DNA of 64,000 nt from Gryllotalpicola ginsengisoli DSM 22003 (GTDB taxonomy: Bacteria; Actinomycetota; Actinomycetes; Actinomycetales; Microbacteriaceae), in the NCBI RefSeq assembly GCF_000419445.1, contig NZ_AULK01000001.1, positions 1 through 64,000 of the forward strand, in the 5' to 3' direction. The notes under the pieces were generated by a model. That model searched no databases and was not told the origin of the DNA. It saw only the letters and a program-made list of their open reading frames with translations. Of this stretch, positions 16,351-24,560 are shown in pieces. The position numbers and the translations under genes are program-made. Numbering within the stretch: position 1 is the first letter of the stretch; the number at the start of each line of letters is the position of its first letter.

Positions 16351-17238
16351 ATGAGCGAACCGGACTCCCGCCCGGTGGCACAGGCCGGGCGCCTGACCAC
16401 CCGGGTTCTCGACACGATCGACGGCCTGACCGCGCTCGACGGCGTGGCGGCCAAGGTGAGGGGCGCGGTGCAGCGGATGCTCCCGCCGGGCTCCCTGCGC
16501 GACCTGCTGCACGGCGTGCCGCTCGGCCACCCCGCGCATCCGCTGCTCGTGCAGGTGCCGCTCGGCGCGTGGATGTCGGCGGTCATGGCCGACTTCGTGC
16601 CCGGCGGCGAGCGCGCGGCCCGCGCCCTGGTCGGGGTCGGCACGGCGGCGGCGGTCCCGGCGGCCGCGGCGGGCCTCACCGACTGGTCCGAGCAGCACGC
16701 GCCCGAGCAGCGCGCGGGCATCGTGCACGCGGCAGCGAACGCGACGGCGACGGTGCTGTTCGCCGCGTCGTTCCTGCAGCGCTCCCGCGGCGGCCGCGGG
16801 CGCCTGCTCGCGCTCGCGGGGCTGACCGCGGCGATGGCCGGCGGATTCATCGGCGGGCACCTCGCCTACCGGCAGGCCTCCGGTGCGAACCACGCGGAGG
16901 ACGTGCCCTATCTCGTGCCCGACGGCTGGGAGCGGGTGGGCCCGGTGGCGCAGCTGCCCGACCGCACCCTCAGCCGGCGCACCGTGGGCGAGGTGCCGGT
17001 GCTCGTCTACCGCGACGGCGAGCGCGTGTACGCCCTCGCCGACACCTGCTCGCACCTCGGCGGGCCGCTGCACGAGGGCGAGATCGACGGCGAGCTCGAG
17101 CCGTGCGTGGTGTGCCCGTGGCACGGCAGCACCTTCGCGCTGCGCGACGGCGCCGTCGTGCACGGACCGGCGACGAGCCCGCAGCCCGTGTTCCAGGCCC
17201 GCGTGCGGGAGGGATGGGTCGAAGTCGCGCTCGCATGA
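16351..17238 (+). CDS. DUF2231 membrane domain fused to Rieske [2Fe-2S] domain
   Basis: A 295-residue two-domain protein. The first part is a DUF2231-type membrane domain with the family motif GVPLGHPAHPLLVQVPLGAW and about four hydrophobic segments (VGTAAAVPAAAAGLTDW, AANATATVLFAASFL, LLALAGLTAAMAGGFIGG). The second part is a soluble Rieske domain with both ligand boxes: CSHLGG (C-x-H) and CVVCPWHGSTF (C-x-x-H type). It probably passes electrons at the membrane, but the partner is unknown. It directly precedes the TPP enzyme and the FAD/Fe-S dehydrogenase on the same strand, which makes a shared redox function attractive but unproven. Confidence 0.85.
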   Translation: MSEPDSRPVAQAGRLTTRVLDTIDGLTALDGVAAKVRGAVQRMLPPGSLRDLLHGVPLGHPAHPLLVQVPLGAWMSAVMADFVPGGERAARALVGVGTAAAVPAAAAGLTDWSEQHAPEQRAGIVHAAANATATVLFAASFLQRSRGGRGRLLALAGLTAAMAGGFIGGHLAYRQASGANHAEDVPYLVPDGWERVGPVAQLPDRTLSRRTVGEVPVLVYRDGERVYALADTCSHLGGPLHEGEIDGELEPCVVCPWHGSTFALRDGAVVHGPATSPQPVFQARVREGWVEVALA

Positions 17239-17299
17239 CCCGGCGCCGCGACGGGCACCCGCCGAAGTAGTACCAGACGGAAGGGACGGCCTGACGAAG

Positions 17300-19141
17300 A
17301 TGGCGAAGCAGACGGTCAGCGAGTTCGTGATCGACCGCATCAAGCAGTGGGGGGTGAGCCGCGTCTTCGGCTACCCGGGCGACGGCATCGGCGCCTTCGA
17401 CGGGGCGCTCGGCAACCTCGACAAGACCGGGGATGCGCCGGAGTACATCCGCCCCACGCACGAGGAGATCGCCGCGTTCATGGCGACCGCGCACGCCAAG
17501 TTCACGGGAGAGGTGGGCGTGTGCGTCGCCACCTCCAGCCCCGGGGGCTTCCACCTCATCAACGGCCTCTACGACGCGCAGATGGACAACGTGCCGGTCG
17601 TCGCGATCGTCGGCCAGCAGGGCCTGGACTCGCTCGGCACCTTCACCCAGCAGGAGAGCAATCTCGAGCTGACCTTCGCCGACGTGGCCGTGTACGTGAA
17701 GACGATCGTCTCGCCCGAGCAGGCGCAGGCGGTGATCGACACCGCGTTCCGCGCCGCGATGACCCGGCTCGGCCCCGCGGTGATCGTGCTGCCGCACGAC
17801 GTGCAGGCGATGCCGGCAAAGGAGCCCGCCGTCGCCCACTGGGTGGCCCGCTCCAGCGGGGCGCCGGCGAGCGCGCGCATCCGTCCCGCCGACGACGAAC
17901 TGGACCGCGCCGCCGAGGTGATCAACGCGGGCAGCAAGGTGACGTTCCTCGTCGGCGCCGGCGCCCAGGGCGCCACCGACGAGGTTCTGGAGGCGGCCCG
18001 CAAGGCCGGCGCCGGCATCGTCACCGCCCTGCGCGGCAAAGACGTCGTGCCCTCCGACATCCCCTTCCACACCCAGCAGGTGGGGCTGCTCGGCTCGCTG
18101 CCGAGCCTCACCCAGATGCGCGAGTGCGACACGCTCGTCATGCTCGGCACCAACTACCCGTACGGCGAGTTCCTGCCGGCGAGCGGCCAGGCGCGCGCCG
18201 TGCAGGTCGACCTCAAGCCCGAGCAGCTCGGGGTGCGCTACCCGACCGAGGTGAACCTGTGGGGCGACGTGAAGACGACGCTTCAGGCGCTGCTGCCGCG
18301 CCTCGCCCAGAAGCCCGACCTCTCCTGGCAGCAGTCCATCGCCGACGCGTTCCAGGACTGGGAGAAGGAGATGCGCACCGAGGCGATGGTCGGCTTCCCC
18401 GACGGCGCCAACCCGCGCCGGGTGTTCTTCGAGCTCAACGAGCGGCTGCCCGAGAACGCGATCGTCACCGCCGACGCGGGCACGACCGCCGACTGGTACG
18501 GGCACCACATCCGGCTGCGGCGGGGGATGCGCGGCGACCTCTCCGGCCGGCTCGCGAGCATGCTCGCGGCGATGCCCTACGCCGTCGCCGCGAAGTTCGC
18601 CTACCCCGAGCGGCCCGTGATCTGCACGATCGGCGACGGCGCGTTCCAGATGCTCGGCATGAACGAGCTGATCACGGTGAAGAAGTACCAGGAGCGCTGG
18701 CCGAACAAGCAGTTCGTGATCGTGGTCATGCACAACGACGACCTCGCCCAGGTGTCGTGGGAGATGCGCACCGAGGACGGCAATCCGGTGTGGCGCGGCT
18801 CGCAGGACGTCGAGTCGATCGACTACGCCGGCTACGCCGAGCTGCTCGGCTTCAAGGGCATCCGGGTGCGCCGCGACGAGGACGCCGGGGCCGCGTGGGA
18901 CGAGGCGCTGCGCCACGACGGCGTCACCCTGATCGACGCGTACGTGACGCGCAATGCGCCGCCGCTGCCGGCGAAGATCACCGCCGAGTACCGGGACAAC
19001 ATGCTGAAGTCGCTGGCGAAGGGCGACCCGCTCGCCCGCAACACCGTGATCGACGCCGCGGAGGCGATGGGCGCGCAGGCCGTGCAGCGCGTCAAGGACG
19101 CGCTGCACCTCGGCGCGGGCGACCCCGGGCAGCGCGAGTGA
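17300..19141 (+). CDS. TPP-dependent enzyme, pyruvate oxidase-like
   Basis: A 613-residue member of the acetolactate synthase/pyruvate oxidase superfamily. The N-terminal PYR domain has the activating Glu (RPTHEEIAAFMA) and GYPGDGIGAF. The central FAD/NAD-like domain includes VTFLVGAGAQGA. The C-terminal PP domain has the ThDP motif IGDGAFQMLGMNELITVKKY with the late HNDDLAQVSWEMR. It probably acts on pyruvate, giving acetate or acetyl phosphate; the exact reaction cannot be read from sequence. The start at ATG 17300 has GGAAGGG upstream; the longer frame overlaps the Rieske gene and is rejected. It is followed after 19 bp by a D-lactate-dehydrogenase-like gene, consistent with lactate-to-pyruvate-to-acetate flow. 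Confidence 0.82.
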   Translation: MAKQTVSEFVIDRIKQWGVSRVFGYPGDGIGAFDGALGNLDKTGDAPEYIRPTHEEIAAFMATAHAKFTGEVGVCVATSSPGGFHLINGLYDAQMDNVPVVAIVGQQGLDSLGTFTQQESNLELTFADVAVYVKTIVSPEQAQAVIDTAFRAAMTRLGPAVIVLPHDVQAMPAKEPAVAHWVARSSGAPASARIRPADDELDRAAEVINAGSKVTFLVGAGAQGATDEVLEAARKAGAGIVTALRGKDVVPSDIPFHTQQVGLLGSLPSLTQMRECDTLVMLGTNYPYGEFLPASGQARAVQVDLKPEQLGVRYPTEVNLWGDVKTTLQALLPRLAQKPDLSWQQSIADAFQDWEKEMRTEAMVGFPDGANPRRVFFELNERLPENAIVTADAGTTADWYGHHIRLRRGMRGDLSGRLASMLAAMPYAVAAKFAYPERPVICTIGDGAFQMLGMNELITVKKYQERWPNKQFVIVVMHNDDLAQVSWEMRTEDGNPVWRGSQDVESIDYAGYAELLGFKGIRVRRDEDAGAAWDEALRHDGVTLIDAYVTRNAPPLPAKITAEYRDNMLKSLAKGDPLARNTVIDAAEAMGAQAVQRVKDALHLGAGDPGQRE

Positions 19142-19160
19142 CGCCGCGGCGGGGCATCCG

Positions 19161-22100
19161 ATGACGAGCACCGCGACGATCACGTCGGGCGGCTTCGACG
19201 TGCGCGGGCTGGCGGACGGGCTCGCGGCCGCGGTCACGGGAGAGGTGCGCTTCGACGACGGCAGCCGCGCCGCCTACGCCACCGACGCCTCGAACTACCG
19301 CCAGGTGCCCATCGCCGTCGTCGTGCCCGACTCGGTCGACGACGCCGTGCGCGCCCTCGAGGTGTGCCGGCAGCACGACGTGCCGGTGCTCAGCCGCGGC
19401 GGGGGCACGAGCCTCGCCGGCGAGTGCTGCAACGAGGCGGTCGTCATCGACTGGTCGAAGCACTGCGACCGGCTGATCTCGGTCGACGTCGATCGCCGGC
19501 TCGCGGTCGTCGAGCCGGGCATCGCGCTCGACACGCTGAACGCGCTGCTGGCCGAGCACGGCCTGATGTTCGGGCCGAAGCCCGCGACGCATTCGCACTG
19601 CACCATCGGCGGCATGATCGGCAACGACTCGTGCGGGTCGAGCGCCCAGGCGTACGGCAAGACCAGCGACAACGTCAGCCGGCTCGAGATCCTCAGCTAC
19701 GACGGGCTGCGCTGCTGGGTGGGCCGCACGAGTGACGAGGAGCTGCGCGAGATCATCGCCGCCGGCGGCGCACGCGGGCGCCTGTACCAGCGGATGCGCG
19801 AACTGGTCGACCGCGAGGCGGAGGAGATCCGCGCCCGGTTCCCCCGCATCCCGCGCCTCGTCTCCGGCTTCCACCTCGACGCCCTGCTGCCGGAGAACGG
19901 CTTCGACGTCGCCCGCGCCCTCGTCGGCTCCGAGGGCACGCTGGCCACGGTGCTGCGCGCCGAGCTGCGGCTCGTCCCCGTGCCGAAGGCGAAGGCGTTC
20001 GTCGTGCTCGGCTTTCCGAGCATCGAGGACGCGGCCGACGCGGCGCCCGTCATCGCCCGGCACGACCCGCTATCGATCGAGGGCCTCGACGACATCTTGA
20101 TCGGCAACGAGCGCGCCAAGCGCGACAACACGGCCGCCCTGCAGCTGCTTCCGGACGGGAACGCCTGGCTGGTCGTCGAGATGCCGGGCGAAGACCGCGA
20201 CGACGCCGGCCGGCGGGCTGAGCGGATGCTCGAGGAGCTCGCCGACCGCGACCCGGCGCCCAGCGCGAAGGTGTTCGACGACCCGGTGCAGCAGCAGGAG
20301 GTGCTCGACGTGCGCGAGGGCGCGCTCGGCGCGACCGCCTGGGTGCCGGGGCAGCGCGACACCTGGCCGGGGTGGGAGGACGCCGCCGTGCCGCCCGAGC
20401 GGCTCGGCGACTACCTGCGCGACTTCCGCACCCTGCTCGAGGAGTTCGACTACGAGCCCGCCTCCCGCTACGGGCACTTCGGGCACGGCTGCGTGCACTG
20501 CCGCATCCCGTTCGAGCTGGGCTCGCGGCAGGGCGTCGAGCACTACCGCCGCTTCGTCGAGCGGGCTGCGCGGCTCGTGGCCGGCTACGGCGGCTCCCTG
20601 TCGGGCGAGCACGGCGACGGTCAGGCCCGGGGCGCCCTGCTGCCGATCATGTTCGGCGAGCGCATCGTCGCCGCGTTCGCGCAGCTGAAGGCCGCGTTCG
20701 ACCCCGGAAACAGGATGAACCCCGGCAAGGTCGTCGTCGCCGCGGGCGGCGAGCTCGACGCGCCGCTCGGACCCACCCAGAAGCTGCGACTCGGCGCCGA
20801 CTACCGGCCGAAGGTCGACGTGCAGCTGCACTTCTCGTACCCCGACGAGGGCGGCCGGTTCGACCGTGCGGCGCTGCGCTGCGTGGGCATCGGCAACTGC
20901 CGCAGCCACAGCGGCGGGGTGATGTGCCCGTCGTATCGGGCGACCGGTGAGGAGGAGCACTCGACGCGCGGTCGCTCCCGCCTGCTCTTCGAGATGCTGA
21001 ACGGCCCCGCCAAGGGCGGCCCGATCGAAGACGGCTGGCGCTCGAGGGAGGTGCGCGACGCGCTCGACCTGTGCCTGTCGTGCAAGGGCTGCAAGAGCGA
21101 CTGCCCGGTCGACGTCGACATGGCCACCTACAAGGCCGAGTTCCTGTCGCACCACTACGCGGGCCGGCTGCGCCCGCCCGCCCACTACACGATGGGCTGG
21201 CTGCCGCTGTGGGCGAGGCTCGCGCATCTGGCACCGCGCCTCGTCAACGCGATCGGCGCGAGCCGGGCGGCGCGGATGCTGAAGCGGCTCGGCGGCATCG
21301 AGCCGCTGCGCCCCGTCCCGCGGTTCGCGCCGCAGCGGTTCACGGACTGGTTCGCGAAGCATCCGTCGCCCGCCTCGGCGCCGCACGGCGACGTGGTGCT
21401 GTGGCCCGAGACCTTCACCGACAACTTCCACCCGCACATCGCGCGCGCCGCGGTGACCGTGCTCGAGGATGCGGGCTACCGGGTCGTCGTGCCGCACGAG
21501 GCGGTGTGCTGCGGGCTGACCTGGATCTCCACCGGTCAGCTGGGCGCCGCCGAGCGCATCCTCACCCGCACGGCCCGCGTGCTCGCCCCGTACCTCGCGG
21601 GCGGCACGCCGCTCGTCGCGCTCGAGCCGAGCTGTCTCGCGGTGTTCCGCTCCGACGGGCCCGAGCTGCTGCCCGGCGACCCGGACGTGGCGCTGCTGGG
21701 CGAGCGCGCGCACACCCTGGCCGAGCTGCTGCTCGACACGGAGGGCTGGACGCCGCCGCACATCGGAGGCGGCGCCGTCGTGCAGCCGCACTGCCACCAG
21801 CACGCCGTGCTCGGCTTCGCCGCCGACAAGGAGCTGATGGGGCAGGCCGGCATCGACGCCGAGGTCGTGGGCGGATGCTGCGGGCTCGCGGGCAACTTCG
21901 GCTTCGAGGCCGGGCACCTCGACGTGTCGATCTCCGTCGCCGAACACGACCTGCTGCCGGCCGTGCGGGGCGCCGGCCCCGGCGCGCCGATCCTGGCCGA
22001 CGGCTTCAGCTGCCGCACCCAGCTCGAGCATCTGGGGGAGGGGCGGCAGGCGCGCCACCTCGCCGAGCTGCTCGCCGAGGCGATCGAGGGCCGGGAGGCG

Positions 22101-22187
22101 CAGCCGCCGGCCGCGGGACGCCGCGGCCGCGTGCCGCGCTCGGCGGTGCGCCGCGCCCTCGACCGGTTCCCGCCGAGGCGCGTGTGA
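19161..22187 (+). CDS. FAD-linked oxidase with Fe-S and CCG domains (D-lactate/D-2-hydroxyacid dehydrogenase-like)
   Basis: A 1008-residue fusion. An FAD_binding_4 domain comes first (VPVLSRGGGTSLAGECCNEAVV, IGGMIGNDSCGSSA). A GlcD/Dld-type substrate domain follows (GHFGHGCVHCRI, GEHGDGQARG, FDPGNRMNPGKVV). Two ferredoxin-like cysteine clusters come next (CVGIGNC..CPSYRAT and CLSCKGCKSDCPVD). Two CCG boxes end it (CCGLTWISTG and CCGLAGNFGF). The fused layout combines the functions of GlcD and GlcF in one chain. It probably oxidises a D-2-hydroxyacid such as D-lactate and passes electrons to the membrane pool. It follows the TPP enzyme by 19 bp, so the two are likely co-transcribed. It converges with the transporter at 22203. 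Confidence 0.85.
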   Translation: MTSTATITSGGFDVRGLADGLAAAVTGEVRFDDGSRAAYATDASNYRQVPIAVVVPDSVDDAVRALEVCRQHDVPVLSRGGGTSLAGECCNEAVVIDWSKHCDRLISVDVDRRLAVVEPGIALDTLNALLAEHGLMFGPKPATHSHCTIGGMIGNDSCGSSAQAYGKTSDNVSRLEILSYDGLRCWVGRTSDEELREIIAAGGARGRLYQRMRELVDREAEEIRARFPRIPRLVSGFHLDALLPENGFDVARALVGSEGTLATVLRAELRLVPVPKAKAFVVLGFPSIEDAADAAPVIARHDPLSIEGLDDILIGNERAKRDNTAALQLLPDGNAWLVVEMPGEDRDDAGRRAERMLEELADRDPAPSAKVFDDPVQQQEVLDVREGALGATAWVPGQRDTWPGWEDAAVPPERLGDYLRDFRTLLEEFDYEPASRYGHFGHGCVHCRIPFELGSRQGVEHYRRFVERAARLVAGYGGSLSGEHGDGQARGALLPIMFGERIVAAFAQLKAAFDPGNRMNPGKVVVAAGGELDAPLGPTQKLRLGADYRPKVDVQLHFSYPDEGGRFDRAALRCVGIGNCRSHSGGVMCPSYRATGEEEHSTRGRSRLLFEMLNGPAKGGPIEDGWRSREVRDALDLCLSCKGCKSDCPVDVDMATYKAEFLSHHYAGRLRPPAHYTMGWLPLWARLAHLAPRLVNAIGASRAARMLKRLGGIEPLRPVPRFAPQRFTDWFAKHPSPASAPHGDVVLWPETFTDNFHPHIARAAVTVLEDAGYRVVVPHEAVCCGLTWISTGQLGAAERILTRTARVLAPYLAGGTPLVALEPSCLAVFRSDGPELLPGDPDVALLGERAHTLAELLLDTEGWTPPHIGGGAVVQPHCHQHAVLGFAADKELMGQAGIDAEVVGGCCGLAGNFGFEAGHLDVSISVAEHDLLPAVRGAGPGAPILADGFSCRTQLEHLGEGRQARHLAELLAEAIEGREAQPPAAGRRGRVPRSAVRRALDRFPPRRV

Positions 22188-22202
22188 CGAGCGCGGCGAG
22201 GG

Positions 22203-23489
22203 TTACCCGGCGAACAGCACGAACAGCCACAGCACGCTGAGCGCGACGGTCACGCCGGTCACGATCAGCCCGTACTTCGTGAACTCCCAGAACGAGATCG
22301 GATGCCCGTTCCGCTTGGCGATCCCCAGCATCACCACGTTCGCGCTGGCCCCCACGGCGGTCGCGTTCCCGCCGAGGTCGGCGCCGAGGGTGAGCGCCCA
22401 CCACAGCGGATGTGCGGCGGAGCCGCCCGTGGCGACCAGGTCCTGCGTCAGCGGCGCGAGGGTCGCCACGAAGGGGATGTTGTCGACGATGCCGGAGAAC
22501 ACGGCCGAGCCGATCATGAGACCGATGCCGCCCGCCGTCCAGTGCCCGCCGATCGCGTTCGCCGCCGCGGTGCCCAGGGCCTTGATCACGCCGAGGTTCA
22601 CGAGCGAGCCGACCATGACGAAGAGCCCGGCGAAGAACAGCAGCGTCTCCCACTCCACGTCGCCGAACACCTTCGCCGGCTCGAGCCGGGCCAGCAGCAC
22701 CAGCAGGCCCGCCCCGAGCAGCGCGACGAGCGCCGGCTCGAGCCCCGTCGCCCGCGAGGTCAGGAACCCGACGAGCACGAGCACGATCACCGCGACCGAG
22801 ACGACGAGCAGCCGGCGGTCGCGGATCGTCTCGCGCTCGTGCAGGGCCATCACCTGCTGCGCGCGCTCGGCGTCGAACACCATCCGGCGGCCGAACATCA
22901 GCCACACCAGCCCGATCAGCGCGGCGAGCAGGATCGCGACGATCGGGCCGAGGTGGATGAGGAAGTCGGTGAACCCGAGGCCGCCGCGGCTGCCGACGAT
23001 CAGGTTGGGCGGGTCGCCGATCAGCGTCGCGGTGCCGCCGATGTTGCTGGCGAGCACCTCGGTGATCAGGAACGGCGCGACCGGGGCGGCGAGCCGCTGG
23101 CAGACCAGCAGCGTCACCGGCGCGATCAGCAGGATCGTCGTGACGTTGTCGAGGAAGGCGGAGAGCACCGCGGTGATCACGGCGAAGAGCACCAGGATGC
23201 GGAACGGGCGGCCGCGCGCGAGCTTCGCCGACCAGATGGCGAGGAACTCGAAGACGCCGCTGTGCCGGGTGATGCCGACGATGATCATCATGCCGAGCAG
23301 CAGGAAGACGACGTTCCAGTCGATGCCCGACTCCTCGGAGAAGAACACGTCGTCGCCCGTGGTGGCCCCGATGAGCACCATGATCGCCGCGCCCGTGAGC
23401 GCGACCGCGGTGCGCGGAAGCTTCTCGGTGGCGATGAAGACGTAGGCGGCGAGGAAGACCGCGACGGCGGTGACGATCTGCCAGGTCAT
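22203..23489 (-). CDS. ArsB/NhaD-type (SLC13-like) ion transporter
   Basis: A 428-residue membrane protein of the ion transporter superfamily, with about 11-12 hydrophobic segments. Characteristic blocks are EESGIDWNVVFLLLGMMIIVGI, FLDNVTTILLIAPVTL and the second-repeat counterpart SGIVDNIPFVATLAPLT. GDPPNLIVGSRGGL and GADLGGNATAVGASANVV form the paired substrate/ion loops. Relatives are NhaD Na+/H+ antiporters, ArsB-like permeases and P-protein homologues; the substrate is uncertain. Its ATG overlaps the stop of the CBS gene by ATGA, so the CBS protein is very likely its regulatory partner. Confidence 0.85.
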   Translation of the reverse strand: MTWQIVTAVAVFLAAYVFIATEKLPRTAVALTGAAIMVLIGATTGDDVFFSEESGIDWNVVFLLLGMMIIVGITRHSGVFEFLAIWSAKLARGRPFRILVLFAVITAVLSAFLDNVTTILLIAPVTLLVCQRLAAPVAPFLITEVLASNIGGTATLIGDPPNLIVGSRGGLGFTDFLIHLGPIVAILLAALIGLVWLMFGRRMVFDAERAQQVMALHERETIRDRRLLVVSVAVIVLVLVGFLTSRATGLEPALVALLGAGLLVLLARLEPAKVFGDVEWETLLFFAGLFVMVGSLVNLGVIKALGTAAANAIGGHWTAGGIGLMIGSAVFSGIVDNIPFVATLAPLTQDLVATGGSAAHPLWWALTLGADLGGNATAVGASANVVMLGIAKRNGHPISFWEFTKYGLIVTGVTVALSVLWLFVLFAG

Positions 23490-23950
23490 GCGTTGCCGCC
23501 GCGCAGTGCGATGAGCGCGTCGATCACGGCGGGAAGGGCGACGAAGCGCTCCGGGTCGGCTCCGCGCACACGCAGGATCTGCGCCTTCTCGGCGGCCATG
23601 TGGCAGGCGGTCTCGAGCATGGTCGCGTCGGGATCGATCTCGCCCACGCCGCGCACGCCCAGGTCGCCGGCGTCGATCGCGTCGCCGAGCGTGCGGGCCT
23701 CGGCGGCGGCGAACAGGTCGGCGAGGGATGCGTCGTCGAGCAGCCCGGCGAGATTAAGATCCTCGACCGCGTAGTCGGGGAGCACCAGGCGGGTGATCTC
23801 CAGCGCGGAGGCGATCGCCTTCACCCGGCCACCGTCGTCCGTGATCACGACGGCGAGCTGATCGTGTTCGCCGATCAGCCTCAGTGCGGCGAAGATGCTG
23901 CTCGTGCGCGGCAGCAGCGGGAGTTCGACGGCGACGTCGGCGGCATGCAT
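23486..23950 (-). CDS. CBS-domain protein, partner of the transporter
   Basis: A 154-residue protein with two CBS motifs: the first in SSIFAALRLIGEHDQLAVVITDDGGRVKAI, the second in DPDATMLETACHMAAEKAQILRV. CBS pairs bind adenosine nucleotides and commonly gate transporters. The start at ATG 23950 has GAAAGG upstream; TAGGCT about 70 nt upstream on this strand may be its -10. The stop overlaps the transporter start (ATGA), a classic sign of coupled translation. It probably senses energy state for the ArsB/NhaD-like transporter; this is inferred from arrangement. Confidence 0.78.
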   Translation of the reverse strand: MHAADVAVELPLLPRTSSIFAALRLIGEHDQLAVVITDDGGRVKAIASALEITRLVLPDYAVEDLNLAGLLDDASLADLFAAAEARTLGDAIDAGDLGVRGVGEIDPDATMLETACHMAAEKAQILRVRGADPERFVALPAVIDALIALRGGNA

Positions 23951-24056
23951 GGGTCGGCCTTTCGTAGCAGAACGGATTTCGACGCCGACCAGACTTCCCG
24001 GCACACCGGCTCCAGCCTAGGAGAGCGGGCGGGCCGACGCGAGCCGGCGCGGCGGC
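23951..24056 (-). promoter_or_regulatory. Upstream region of the CBS-transporter operon
   Basis: This 106-bp gap contains TAGGCT (reading on the minus strand, near 24021), a plausible -10 box, and a leader of about 60 nt. No operator-like repeat was seen. Confidence 0.35.
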
Positions 24057-24560
24057 TCAGGAGGAGGGGGCGTCGGCGAAGAGGCGCAGGAGCCGCGGCA
24101 TCCGATCGCACGCGGTCGAGATGGACGAGCCGCTCGCGCCGAGCAGCTGCAACTGGAGGGTGCGGCCGCCGCGCTGCGGCACCGCGAGCGCGCAGAACGT
24201 CGCCGACTGCGCCGAATGGGCACCGTCGCCGAGCGCGGGGAGGTCGCGCAGCCGCAGCCCCGCCGCCGTCCCGAACTGCACGTCCGACGGCGGGCCGGGC
24301 TGCGACTCGACCGAGAGCTGGTCGCCGGCGCTGTCCCGGTACGAGCAGCCGGTCGTGCCGAGCGTCTCCCTGGTCGTGCTCGCAGAGGTGAAGCGCAGTC
24401 CCGAGAGCCCTGCGGGCGCGGACACCGCATCCGCCGCGGGGCAGCGGGGCAGGGCGGTCCAGCCGGAGTCGTCGGAGGCCGACGACGAGCAGGCCGAGAG
24501 TGAGACCGCCGCCGCCAGGGTCGCGGCGACGGCGGCCGCGCGCATGCCGCGGGCGCTCAT
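24057..24560 (-). other. Lipoprotein module downstream of CtaG
   Basis: From ATG 24560 the frame encodes 167 residues: an Arg-containing start (MSARGMRAAAV), a hydrophobic stretch (AATLAAAVSL), and the lipobox LSAC followed by SSSASDD. The mature part has two Cys-containing segments (PRCPAADAVSA, TTGCSYRDSAG) reminiscent of DUF3558-type lipoproteins. In most genomes such a module would be an independent gene. It probably sits on the outer face of the membrane next to the oxidase. The function is unknown. Confidence 0.65.
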
